From NCBI GenBank assembly GCA_017856435.1, contig JAFMFB010000007.1, positions 1 to 64,000 of the forward strand: a stretch of 64,000 nt of DNA, in the 5' to 3' direction. Shown piece by piece: positions 18,114 through 27,661 of the stretch (the first letter of the stretch is position 1; each line of letters starts with the position of its first letter). Source of the DNA: Burkholderiaceae bacterium (GTDB taxonomy: Bacteria; Pseudomonadota; Gammaproteobacteria; Burkholderiales; Burkholderiaceae_C). Made by a program: the position numbers and the translations under genes. Below the pieces are notes generated by a model. That model searched no databases, was not told where the DNA came from, and saw only the letters and a program-made list of their open reading frames with translations.

Positions 18114-19229
18114 ATGCAAGTTGGCGTACCCAGAGAAATAAAGACGCATGAATACCGTGTCGGTCTGACTACGGACAGCGTGCGTCAGCTGGTGGCCCAT
18201 GGCCACACGCTGCTGGTCCAAAGCGGCGCTGGCCAAGGCATTGGCCTGCTGGACCAGGACTACCGCCACGCGGGAGCTCACATCTTGGCAGATGCTGCGA
18301 GCATCTTTGAACAGGCCGACCTGATCATCAAGGTCAAGGAGCCCCAGGCCAGTGAATGGCCTCTGCTGCGGCCTGGACAAATGCTCTTCACCTATCTGCA
18401 TCTGGCACCCGACCCGACCCTCACTTCGGCCTTGCTGAAAAGCGGCGCCGTCTGCATTGCTTATGAAACCATCACCGGCCCTGGTAACCAGCTGCCGCTG
18501 TTGGTCCCCATGAGCGAAGTGGCCGGGCGCATGGCCGTGCAGGTTGGGGCTCACTGGCTGGAAAAGTCACAGGGCGGCCGGGGCGTTCTGCTCGGGGGAG
18601 TGGCGGGGGTGCCCGCTGCCCATGTGGTGATTCTGGGTGCCGGCACGGTGGGCGCCAACGCCGCGCAGATCGCCATCGGCATGGGCGCGCGGGTGACCCT
18701 GCTCAACCGCGGTAGCGAAAAGTTGCGCACGCTGGATCTGCGCTATGGCAACCGCATCACCACCCAGTTGGCCAATGAGCAGACGATAGCCCAAGCGGTC
18801 ATGGATGCTGATCTGGTGATTGCCAGCGCGCTGGTCGCCGGGGCCAATGCGCCCAGGCTGGTATCGCGTGAGCTGGTCAGGCGTATGAAAAGAGGGGCGG
18901 TGGTGGTGGACGTGGCCATCGATCAGGGCGGCTGCTTTGAGACCTCACACCCCACCACCCACGCCGAGCCCACATTCATTGAAGAGGGCATCGTGCACTA
19001 CTGCGTGGCCAACATGCCGGGCAACGTGGCGCGCACCTCGACCTTTGCCCTGAACAATGCCACCCTGCCGCACGCTCTGGCCCTGGCCGACAAGGCGTGG
19101 GCCCAGGCCATGCGGGACGACCCGCATCTGCGCAACGGACTCAACCTGGCGCAGGGTCAGGTGACCCATGCGGCAGTCGCCCAGGCCCAGAATCTGCCCT
19201 GGGTTGCGGCCAGCAGCCTGCTTGGCTGA
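18114..19229 (+). CDS. ald: alanine dehydrogenase
   Basis: MQVGVPREIKTHEYRVGLT, VIKVKEPQASEWPLLRPGQMLFTYLHLAPDP, VVILGAGTVGANAAQIAIGMGARVTLLNR. Confidence 0.93.
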   Translation: MQVGVPREIKTHEYRVGLTTDSVRQLVAHGHTLLVQSGAGQGIGLLDQDYRHAGAHILADAASIFEQADLIIKVKEPQASEWPLLRPGQMLFTYLHLAPDPTLTSALLKSGAVCIAYETITGPGNQLPLLVPMSEVAGRMAVQVGAHWLEKSQGGRGVLLGGVAGVPAAHVVILGAGTVGANAAQIAIGMGARVTLLNRGSEKLRTLDLRYGNRITTQLANEQTIAQAVMDADLVIASALVAGANAPRLVSRELVRRMKRGAVVVDVAIDQGGCFETSHPTTHAEPTFIEEGIVHYCVANMPGNVARTSTFALNNATLPHALALADKAWAQAMRDDPHLRNGLNLAQGQVTHAAVAQAQNLPWVAASSLLG

Positions 19230-19232
19230 TTT

Positions 19233-20306
19233 TCAGACGGTCGCCACCGGTGTGGCCGGTGACCCCACGGCGCCGGGCAGACGAAGCGGCGGTGCGGTCA
19301 GCAGGAACCGGTATCTCTGATGGGCATGCAGCCAGCTGGCCAACTCACTGAGGTACCACAGCTCACCCAAATGGACGCCCAACTTGAACAGGCAATGCTC
19401 ATGCAAGGGCAAGGCGGCGCAACCCATGGGCTGCTCCCGGGCCGGTAGCCCTTCCACAGCATAGTTGTCGGCTATCAGCACCGACAGTCCGCTGTCAGTG
19501 ATCCACTGCAGCAGCTCAGGGTCGCGCCCGTCCAGCACGGCACAGCTGTTTTCCAGGGAATGCTTGTCCGGCTCACGCTTGAGCTCTAGCAGCATCTGCC
19601 CAAAGCCGGTATGCAGGCACACCATGTCACCGGCCTCAACCGTGACACCATCGTGCTGCAGCACCGCCATCAGTTCCTTGTGGCCTATTAGTTTGCGTTC
19701 ACGACCGTAATGACGGTGCAGATCAATCAGCACTGCACGTCCCTGGACGCATCGCTCGGCCATCTTTTCAATCCCAAGGGCATTTGCGCTTGAAGTGGAT
19801 TGGGCAGGCACCTTGGCAAAGTCAAAAATTCCGGCATCTTCGGCCCGCTCCGATCCGACCACATCGATACCGGCCCGGTAGCCGTTGTAGTACAGCGGCT
19901 CAGCAACCCCGTCAGCGTCTGCATCGAACATCTGCCCCATGTGGGCAAAACTGTCCCACTGGGTCGAATACTGCAGATGGATCACTGCCAGATCATCACA
20001 GGTCACATCGGTGCAGGCCGGGTCGTCACAACGCAACTGGTAGTTGTAATTTGATTTTTTGCTGCGTAGCGTGGGCCTGAGCACCGGCGGCTTGCGCCTC
20101 GGGTTGAGCAGGCTGCCGCCCGGGTAGTCCAGCGGCAAGCTGAGGCAAAAAGTCTTGCCTTCCTTCACTTCGGCCACACCCTGACGCACCTTGAGTGGCG
20201 TGATCAGGTTGAGGCGTCCACATTGATCGTCGGCCCCAAAGTCACCCCAGGTGGATCCCGGCGGACGCTGTTTCCAGCGTGGGTTGCTGTTGCTTTGCTG
20301 GCTCAT
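19233..20306 (-). CDS. cyclase family protein (kynurenine formamidase-like metal-dependent hydrolase)
   Basis: QYSTQWDSFAHMGQMFDADADG, AVLIDLHRHYG, VTVEAGDMVCLHTGFG, PLHEHCLFKLGVHLGELWYLSELA. Confidence 0.88.
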   Translation of the reverse strand: MSQQSNSNPRWKQRPPGSTWGDFGADDQCGRLNLITPLKVRQGVAEVKEGKTFCLSLPLDYPGGSLLNPRRKPPVLRPTLRSKKSNYNYQLRCDDPACTDVTCDDLAVIHLQYSTQWDSFAHMGQMFDADADGVAEPLYYNGYRAGIDVVGSERAEDAGIFDFAKVPAQSTSSANALGIEKMAERCVQGRAVLIDLHRHYGRERKLIGHKELMAVLQHDGVTVEAGDMVCLHTGFGQMLLELKREPDKHSLENSCAVLDGRDPELLQWITDSGLSVLIADNYAVEGLPAREQPMGCAALPLHEHCLFKLGVHLGELWYLSELASWLHAHQRYRFLLTAPPLRLPGAVGSPATPVATV

Positions 20307-21283
20307 GCCGGTGCCCTCCCTGTGCTGGTTGTTCTGGGTTGAAGAATAGTCAGGCGCGGCCTGTCACCTTCGGCCTTGCCGGTAATGGGCGGCTTGGGCA
20401 GGCGGGCTTCGCCGGGCTCGATCACGAAATGATGGGCCAGGCTGTACCACGCACCGGCAACATCGTCAGCGGGCGCGGTCTCGTCACGGTGCAATACATA
20501 TTGACCAATCAGGGCCTGGGTGACGCCAAACTGCACATCGGTTGCCAGGTTGGGGTCGTCACTTGAATAGACCTGGGAGAACTGGGTCTTGTAACCATCC
20601 TTGTGGATCAGAAAATGAATATGGGCGGGGCGTAAATTGTGGCGTCCCTGGGCGCGCAATAAGGCGCCGACCGGCCCGCTCACCGGGATCGGGTAGCCGG
20701 CCGGCTTGACACTGCGAAACCAGATATGGCCCTGGGCGTCTGTGACAAAGCGTCCACGCAGGTTCATGTCAGCCTGGCCCGGGTCCTGATTCTCATAGAA
20801 GCCGTCGCTGGAAGCATGCCAGATGTCTATCTGGGCATCGGCCACCGGGCGTCCTTCAGGATCACGTACCCAGGCATCCACAAAAATTGGCAGGTCGGTG
20901 CTCAGCGTTGCTGAGCCCGGCTTGACGATTGAAGCACCATTGGGATAGATCGGGGCGCCTTGACGCCAAAATGGGCCCAGCATGTTGGCGGTGGTTTCGG
21001 TCTGGCCCTGGTTGCCATTGTTGAGCAGGCATACCAGTGCAGAGAGCCCAATGGAGCCACTGGCCAGGACGACTTCATTATGAGATTCGGTGCTACGCTG
21101 CCCGAGCTGAGCCACGATGTCGCAGGCTTGGCGTAATTCCGCTTCAGTCAGCCTGACCTCACGGGCAAAGTCATGCAGGTGCCTGACGGCCGCGCTCATG
21201 ATCTCCCGAAATCGCGGGTTGTCGGCATGCTGCAGTTCGGCCAACACCGCCCGAGTGACATCTTCCTGGGTTTTGATGATCAT
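20303..21283 (-). CDS. intradiol ring-cleavage dioxygenase (catechol/hydroxyquinol 1,2-dioxygenase-like)
   Basis: Candidate Fe ligands present: DIWHASSDGFYENQD, RSVKPAGYPIP, LRPAHIHFLIH; overlaps downstream cyclase gene by 4 bp. Confidence 0.92.
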   Translation of the reverse strand: MIIKTQEDVTRAVLAELQHADNPRFREIMSAAVRHLHDFAREVRLTEAELRQACDIVAQLGQRSTESHNEVVLASGSIGLSALVCLLNNGNQGQTETTANMLGPFWRQGAPIYPNGASIVKPGSATLSTDLPIFVDAWVRDPEGRPVADAQIDIWHASSDGFYENQDPGQADMNLRGRFVTDAQGHIWFRSVKPAGYPIPVSGPVGALLRAQGRHNLRPAHIHFLIHKDGYKTQFSQVYSSDDPNLATDVQFGVTQALIGQYVLHRDETAPADDVAGAWYSLAHHFVIEPGEARLPKPPITGKAEGDRPRLTILQPRTTSTGRAPA

Positions 21284-21395
21284 CGTGTCTCCTTGAATGG
21301 TGTTGACCGGGGCATGAGCGGGTCAACGCTCAGCTCTATCCATTCGCGCACGCCGACAGCCCACAGGTACAAGGCATCAACCAGCCAGGGCTAAT

Positions 21396-22529
21396 TCAAG
21401 CAGCTCCGATGTGCGGCACCAGACCCGCGGTGGGCTGGCCGGCCTTGAGCGCGGCAGTAAAGGCCAGCATTCGGTCAATTGGAACGCGCGCGCGCGGAAT
21501 CAGCTGTGGGTCGACCAGCACCTCATTGGCGCCTGTTTCCAGCACATGGGCGACACCGGCCAAGCTGTTCATCGCCATCCAGGGACAGTGAGCGCAGCTC
21601 TTGCAGGTAGCGCTGTTGCCCGCCGTCGGCGCCTCAATAAACGTCTTGCCCGGATTGAGGGTGCGCAATTTGTGCATCATCCCCTTGTCGGTAGCCACAA
21701 TGAATTCGGTCGCATCAAGCTCTCTTGCTGCCTTGAGAATGCCCGAGGTGGAGCCAACCGCATCGGCCAGCGCCACCACGGCAGCCGGCGACTCGGGATG
21801 AACCAGCACCTTTGCTTTTGGGTGACTCTTGATCAGTTGCTCCAGCTCGAAGGCCTTGAACTCATCATGAACGATGCAGGAGCCGTTCCACATCAGCATG
21901 TCGGCGCCAGTCTCGCGTTCAATGTAGCCGCCCAGATGCTTATCGGGTGCCCACAATATCTTTTGGCCCTTCTCCTTGAGGGCTCGCACGATGTCCAGGG
22001 CACAGCTGGAAGTGACCAGCCAATCCGAGCGCGCCTTGACCGCCGCACTGGTGTTGGCATACACCACCACCGAGCGGTCCGGGTGAGCATCACAGAACGC
22101 CGAAAAGTCTTCCACCGGACATCCCAGATCAAGGGAACAGGTCGCGTCAAGATCCGGCATCAGGATCTGCTTGTGGGGCGACAGTATCTTGGCCGTCTCC
22201 CCCATGAAGCGGACCCCGGACACCACCAGGGTGGTGGCAGGGTGATCGCGCCCGAACCGGGCCATTTCCAGCGAATCGCTGACCAGGCCGCCGGTTTCTT
22301 CGGCCAGATCCTGCAAGTCAGGGTGAACATAGTAGTGCGAGACCATCACCGCATTTTTTTGCTTCAGAAGTTGGCGGATTTTTTCTTTCAGGGCAAGGCG
22401 CTCGGCGGCAGCGGGCTCAGGAGGCACTCGGGCCCAGGCGTGATGAGTGGCACAGACAGCACCATCGCCGTGCAGGGCATCAGGCTGTTCGTATTCGACA
22501 TCGATAACTGGATCAAGGGTTGAACTCAT
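21396..22529 (-). CDS. nadA: quinolinate synthase NadA
   Basis: [70 protein letters not shown]. Confidence 0.96.
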   Translation of the reverse strand: MSSTLDPVIDVEYEQPDALHGDGAVCATHHAWARVPPEPAAAERLALKEKIRQLLKQKNAVMVSHYYVHPDLQDLAEETGGLVSDSLEMARFGRDHPATTLVVSGVRFMGETAKILSPHKQILMPDLDATCSLDLGCPVEDFSAFCDAHPDRSVVVYANTSAAVKARSDWLVTSSCALDIVRALKEKGQKILWAPDKHLGGYIERETGADMLMWNGSCIVHDEFKAFELEQLIKSHPKAKVLVHPESPAAVVALADAVGSTSGILKAARELDATEFIVATDKGMMHKLRTLNPGKTFIEAPTAGNSATCKSCAHCPWMAMNSLAGVAHVLETGANEVLVDPQLIPRARVPIDRMLAFTAALKAGQPTAGLVPHIGAA

Positions 22530-22572
22530 GACAACGCTGGGTGAAATTCAGAAAATCAGGGGATTATTGCGC

Positions 22573-23076
22573 TTACAGGAAACGATCCAGCAGTTTGCGG
22601 CTGTCGCGGTTGAGAGCGGTCAAATCGCGCACATAAAACTGAATTCCGTGGGAATCGGTGATCAACAAACCGTTGCCACCCCCGAGACGCCGAATATCCT
22701 CTTCACCCCGCAGCACAAATTCGGTATCGCCTCGATCGGTTCTCACACGCCAGGTGCACGGAGTGGAAAAACTCGTTACCGCAAGAAGTGCTTCGATCAC
22801 TGGCATGAATTCACGTGCCCGCAAGGCATCACGAATCAATTGCTGGCGGGGTTGCGGCAGGGTGCTGAGATGCTCGATCCAGGCAAGTTCATGGCCGTCG
22901 GCATCCATCAGGGCTATCCCGAACTCGGGGGCCTGGATCGGATAGGAACGTACCGGCACCACCCCAACATGGCGACCGCCCTCGGCCAAGGTCAAGACCA
23001 ATCGGCCAAAGGCATCCCGCTCAAGCTCAAAGTCGCCTGGTGGTACTTTTTCATTGCTCAGAGCCACATCGCTCAT
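22573..23076 (-). CDS. DUF1854-family protein, cyanophycin metabolism-associated by context
   Basis: ALSNEKVPPGDFELERDAFGRLVLTLAEGGRHVGVVPVRSYPIQAPEFGIALMDADGHELAWIEHL; 4-bp overlap with the ABC exporter gene, next to cphA genes. Confidence 0.8.
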   Translation of the reverse strand: MSDVALSNEKVPPGDFELERDAFGRLVLTLAEGGRHVGVVPVRSYPIQAPEFGIALMDADGHELAWIEHLSTLPQPRQQLIRDALRAREFMPVIEALLAVTSFSTPCTWRVRTDRGDTEFVLRGEEDIRRLGGGNGLLITDSHGIQFYVRDLTALNRDSRKLLDRFL

Positions 23077-25367
23077 GCCTTCACCTTAGGATCGGTCATC
23101 AAGTCGCGCTTTTCGGCCACATCATCAAGGTCCACATCCATATTGCGAGCTTGCGCCGTGTAGAGGTTGTAATAGGTCCCCTGGAGGGACATCAGCAGGT
23201 CATGGGTGCCTTCTTCAACCACCTGCCCCTTGTCCATCACCACCAGCCGATCGGCTCGCTGCAGCGTCGACAATCGGTGCGCAATGGCAATCGTTGTTCG
23301 ACCATGCACCAGATTGTCCAGCGCCTTCTGAATTTCCTTTTCCGTCTCAGAATCAACCGACGCGGTGGCCTCATCCAGAATCAGGATGCGCGGATCGATC
23401 AGCAAGGCACGGGCGATCGAAATTCTCTGGCGCTCACCGCCTGACAGCCCTTGCCCGCGCTCGCCCACCAGGGAGTCGTAGCCCTGCGGCAGACGCAGGA
23501 TGAACTCATGGGCATGCGCGGCGCGCGCGGCGGCAATGATTTCCTCGCGAGTGGCATCGGGCTTGCCATAGGCAATGTTTTCAGCAATCGACCCGAAGAA
23601 CAGGTAGGGTTCCTGCAACACCAGGCCGATATGGCGACGGTAATCGGCCACCGAAAAAGAGCGGATATCGACTCCGTCCAGCCGGATGGAACCTTCGGTC
23701 ACATCGTAGAAGCGACAGATCAGGTTGACCAGGGTACTCTTGCCCGAGCCGCTATGGCCCACCAACCCGATCATCTCGCCGGGCTGGATGGTCAGGGAGA
23801 TATCCCGGTTGACGCCCCGGTTGCCATAGCGGAAACCGACATGACGCAACTCGATCAAACCCCTCACCTGTTGAATTTGTACCGGCTGGGCTGGCTCGGG
23901 CACGCTGGAGACATGGTCGAGGATGTCAAAGATCCGCTTGGCGGCCGAAGCTGATTTTTCGGTCCAGGAAACAATTCGGCTCATTGAGTCCAGGCGACCG
24001 TAAAAACGGCTGATATAGGCAATGAAGGCGGTCAGGACACCCACTGTGATCTGATCGTTGGCAACCAACCAGATACCAAACCCCCAGACCACCAGCAAGC
24101 CAGCCTCAGTCAAAAATGAAATGCTGGGCGTAAAGAGGGACCAAATCCGGTTGATTTTGTCGTTCACCACCAGGTTATGTCGGTTGGCCTCCAGGAAGCG
24201 GCCCGATTCACGTCCTTCCTGGGCAAACGCTTTGACCACGCGAATGCCTGGAATGGTATCGGTCAGGACATTGGTCACCTCTGACCAGACCCGGTCAATT
24301 TTTTCAAAACCAGTTTTCAGATGTTCCCGTACCGCGTGAATCATCCACATGATGATGGGCAGAGGCAACAGGGTCACCAGCGCCAACCAAGGGTTGATTG
24401 AGAACAGGATGGCAGCAGTCATCAGAAGCATCACCACATCGGTGATGAAATCCAGCAGGTGCAGTGATAGAAACAGGCAGATACGGTCGGTTTCGCTGCC
24501 AATGCGCGCCACCAGATCACCGGTCCGCTTGCCGCCAAAATATTCCAGGGACAGACGCATCAGATGGTCATAGGTGGCGGTTCGCAGATCGGCTCCAATC
24601 CGCTCGGACACCAGGGCCAGAATATAGGTGCGCGCCCAGGTCAGGGCCCAGGCCACGACGGCCGCAAGCAGCAATCCGCCCAGGTAGAGCCCTACCAGTC
24701 CAGGGTCAATCTGCTTGCCGCTCTGAAAGGGAATCAGCACATCGTCCATCAAGGGCATGGTGAGATAGGGCGGTACCAGGCTGGCCGCCGTCCCCAACAG
24801 GGTCAGGATCAGGCCCCAGAGGAGTTGGCCGCGATAGGGGTGGGCAAAGCGCCAGAGGCGCAGCAGGGTCCAGGTGGACGGTGGCGTATGGATGACCTTG
24901 GCACAAATTGGACATTCGTCCTGGTCGGGCTCCAGGGGGGCCTTGCAGCTGGGGCAGAGCTGAGTATCAGGCTGCGCCACCGGTTGCCCGCTGGCCTGAC
25001 TTTCGCTGCGCAACTGAAACTGCTCAAATAGGCGCATGGCCTGTAGATTGCGCCCCAAGGTAAAACACCAGTCTGCCTGCCGTCCCTGCGCATCCAGCAG
25101 TTCAAGGTGTCCCACTCCGGCATGGTCTGAGTGCCGCAGCTGCAGCTCGGGGCGATAAGGCCAGGACCGCCAATCGGCAGCACCAACCTCCCGTGCCAGC
25201 AGGCGCTCATCGGTGGCCAGAACCAGGCCTTCGCCAAACGACAAGGCAGCGTCGAGGTCAACCTCCAGCGCGGCCCGGACGTTCTCCCCTGCGTGGAGCT
25301 GTGATTGAACGTCTGCTCGCCAGGAGGCGGGGATTTCGTTCAATAATTCGTCTGCTGTGGGCTTCAT
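23073..25367 (-). CDS. ABC transporter ATP-binding/permease (exporter type) with N-terminal extension and zinc ribbon, cyanophycin-associated
   Basis: Zinc ribbon CPSCKAPLEPDQDECPICAK, TM region, Walker A GLVGHSGSGKSTLVNLICRF, signature LSGGERQRISIARALL, Walker B RILILDEATASVD. Confidence 0.9.
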   Translation of the reverse strand: MKPTADELLNEIPASWRADVQSQLHAGENVRAALEVDLDAALSFGEGLVLATDERLLAREVGAADWRSWPYRPELQLRHSDHAGVGHLELLDAQGRQADWCFTLGRNLQAMRLFEQFQLRSESQASGQPVAQPDTQLCPSCKAPLEPDQDECPICAKVIHTPPSTWTLLRLWRFAHPYRGQLLWGLILTLLGTAASLVPPYLTMPLMDDVLIPFQSGKQIDPGLVGLYLGGLLLAAVVAWALTWARTYILALVSERIGADLRTATYDHLMRLSLEYFGGKRTGDLVARIGSETDRICLFLSLHLLDFITDVVMLLMTAAILFSINPWLALVTLLPLPIIMWMIHAVREHLKTGFEKIDRVWSEVTNVLTDTIPGIRVVKAFAQEGRESGRFLEANRHNLVVNDKINRIWSLFTPSISFLTEAGLLVVWGFGIWLVANDQITVGVLTAFIAYISRFYGRLDSMSRIVSWTEKSASAAKRIFDILDHVSSVPEPAQPVQIQQVRGLIELRHVGFRYGNRGVNRDISLTIQPGEMIGLVGHSGSGKSTLVNLICRFYDVTEGSIRLDGVDIRSFSVADYRRHIGLVLQEPYLFFGSIAENIAYGKPDATREEIIAAARAAHAHEFILRLPQGYDSLVGERGQGLSGGERQRISIARALLIDPRILILDEATASVDSETEKEIQKALDNLVHGRTTIAIAHRLSTLQRADRLVVMDKGQVVEEGTHDLLMSLQGTYYNLYTAQARNMDVDLDDVAEKRDLMTDPKVKA

Positions 25368-25427
25368 GTCTGTTGTAATCTAACCGGTGTGATTATTTGC
25401 GGCAAAACGGCCAACCCATAGAAAGTG

Positions 25428-25440
25428 TTATTGGCAATAA
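25428..25440. promoter_or_regulatory. perfect dyad TTATTG-G-CAATAA in the divergent cphA/ABC intergenic region
   Basis: 13-nt perfect inverted repeat between divergent gene starts at 25367 and 25495. Confidence 0.3.
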
Positions 25441-25494
25441 AAAACTCACAACCCACCTAGGCTCAATGGCCTGCGGTAGGAACCGGCTGGATTC

Positions 25495-27660
25495 ATGACA
25501 AGGAAAAACATTCAATTGCTCAGGGTGACCCACCTCAAGGGCCCCAATATTTGGACCTACCGTCCCGTCATCGAAGCTTGGGTCGATATCGGCGAGCTGG
25601 AAGATTTCCCCTCCAACACCCTGCCCGGATTCTACGAGCGTTTGACAGCCTGGCTGCCCGGCCTAATCGAGCATCGCTGCGGCGTCGGTGAACGCGGAGG
25701 GTTTTTGTTGCGCTTGCGCGAGGGAACCTGGGCCGGCCATATCCTGGAACATGTTGCGATTGAACTGCAGAACCTATCCGGCATGCAGTTGGGTTTTGGC
25801 AAGGCCCGCCAGACCAGCCAGCGCGGCATCTACAAGGTGGCATTTCGAACCCGACAGGAAGAGGTGGGCCGCGCCGCGCTCGAGTCTGCCCGCGACCTGG
25901 TCATGGCCGCCATCGAGGACACGCCGTTTAACGTCGATTTGGCCGTGGCCAGGCTGCGCGAACTGCGCGAACGCTGGTATCTGGGCCCGAGCACCGAGCA
26001 TATAGTGGCGGCCGCGATTGACCGCCAAATCCCGCACATCCGACTCAATGAGGGCAATTTGGTTCAACTGGGCTATGGCGCGGCCCAACACCGAATCTGG
26101 ACTGCAGAGACTGACCTGACCAGTGCGATTGCCGAGGGCATCGCGCGCGACAAGACCCTGACCAAAACCCTGCTGAAAACCTGCGGCGTCCCGGTCCCTG
26201 AAGGAGAAGAGGTGGAAAGCCCCGAGCAGGCCTGGGAAGTGGCTCAGGAGATTGGCCTGCCGGTGACCGTCAAGCCAACCGATGCCAACCATGGACGGGG
26301 GGTGTTTACCGACCTGCGTGACCGCAAGGATATTGAACAGGCTTATCAGGCAGCCGACAAGGAAGGCAACGGGGTGCTGGTGGAGCGCTTTGTCAAGGGT
26401 GAAGCCCATCGCCTGCTGGTGGTTGGCAGCCAGGTTGTAGCCGCCACGCGGGGCAAGATGCAGACCGTGGTGGGCGATGGCCAATCCAGTGTGCTGCAGT
26501 TGATTGACCTGCAAATCAACAGCGACCCGCGCTGCGGCGAGGAAGAGGAGTTTCCGCTAGAACCCCTGGTGCTGGACAAGGAACCCATCGTACAGCTTGA
26601 ACTGGCTCGCCAGGGTCTGAGCGCTCAGGCAATTGTCCCAGCTGGCCAAACTGTCCTGCTGAAACGAAACGGCGATCTAGCCTATGACGAGACCGACCTG
26701 GTCCATCCCAAGGTGGCTGAAGTGGCGGCCTTGGCGGCACGTGTGGTGGGCCTGGACATCGCCGGCATAGACATGGTGGTTCAGGATATTTCCCGACCCC
26801 TGCCTGAACAGCAAGGCGCCATTATTGAAGTAAACGCTGGCCCCGGCCTGCTGATGCACCTCAAGCCCGCTGAAGGCGAGCCGCGAAATGTAGGCAAGGC
26901 CATCATGGAGCATTTGTTTCCAGGCCAGGATCAGGGGCGGATTCCTGTTGTGGGCGTCACTGGCAGCGGCAACACCACCCGCATTGCACGGCTGGTGGCC
27001 TGGCTTTTGCACATCAGCGGCAAGCAGGTCGGGCTCGCCTGCCATGATGGTTTTTTCCTGAATGAGCGTCAGGTGGATGCAAGCAACGCCATGAACTGGG
27101 AAACCGGACAGCGCCTGCTGATCAACCGCAGCCTGCAAGCTGCCGTGTTTGAGAATGACAGCCGCATGATTTTGTCTGAAGGCTTGGCGTATGACCGCTG
27201 CACCGTGGGTGTGGTGACCGGTCTGGGCGACCCCTCGGAGCTGCAGGAGTTTTACATCGACGACCCGGACCGTCTGTTCACCGTCCTGCGCACCCAGGTG
27301 GATGTCGTGCTGCCCTGGGGCGTGGCGGTCCTCAATGCTGATGACCCCAAGGTGGTTGAAATGGCCGAACTGTCTGACGGGGAAGTGATCTTTTACGGCC
27401 TGCAGGCGGACTCAGCGGACTTGCTCAGTCACGCCAGCACGGGCGGGCGCACTGTCTTTTTGCGCGACGGTCAGATCACCCTTGCCAAAGGCAAAGAGGA
27501 ATCCATCCTGATGCCGCTGCATTCCCTCAAGCCTTCCAAGGTTGCCCAACCCCAGATGGTTTTGGCCGCTGTGGCAACCGCCTGGGCGTTGGACATACCT
27601 CTTGAATTGATGGGGGCGGGTCTGCGCACCTTTGACGCCAAACAAGAACCAAATTTCTGA
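25495..27660 (+). CDS. cphA': cyanophycin synthetase-like protein (CphA' / CphA2-like, degenerate Mur-ligase half)
   Basis: 721 aa; N-domain and intact ATP-grasp motifs (GLPVTVKPTDANHGRGV, IIEVNAGPGL), but P-loop reads GVTGSGNTTR and the C-terminal Mur lobe is absent. Confidence 0.85.
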   Translation: MTRKNIQLLRVTHLKGPNIWTYRPVIEAWVDIGELEDFPSNTLPGFYERLTAWLPGLIEHRCGVGERGGFLLRLREGTWAGHILEHVAIELQNLSGMQLGFGKARQTSQRGIYKVAFRTRQEEVGRAALESARDLVMAAIEDTPFNVDLAVARLRELRERWYLGPSTEHIVAAAIDRQIPHIRLNEGNLVQLGYGAAQHRIWTAETDLTSAIAEGIARDKTLTKTLLKTCGVPVPEGEEVESPEQAWEVAQEIGLPVTVKPTDANHGRGVFTDLRDRKDIEQAYQAADKEGNGVLVERFVKGEAHRLLVVGSQVVAATRGKMQTVVGDGQSSVLQLIDLQINSDPRCGEEEEFPLEPLVLDKEPIVQLELARQGLSAQAIVPAGQTVLLKRNGDLAYDETDLVHPKVAEVAALAARVVGLDIAGIDMVVQDISRPLPEQQGAIIEVNAGPGLLMHLKPAEGEPRNVGKAIMEHLFPGQDQGRIPVVGVTGSGNTTRIARLVAWLLHISGKQVGLACHDGFFLNERQVDASNAMNWETGQRLLINRSLQAAVFENDSRMILSEGLAYDRCTVGVVTGLGDPSELQEFYIDDPDRLFTVLRTQVDVVLPWGVAVLNADDPKVVEMAELSDGEVIFYGLQADSADLLSHASTGGRTVFLRDGQITLAKGKEESILMPLHSLKPSKVAQPQMVLAAVATAWALDIPLELMGAGLRTFDAKQEPNF

Positions 27661-27661
27661 C

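Noticed and set aside
21411-22523. 370-aa plus-strand ORF
   Set aside because: Almost complete antisense of nadA, whose protein is unambiguous.
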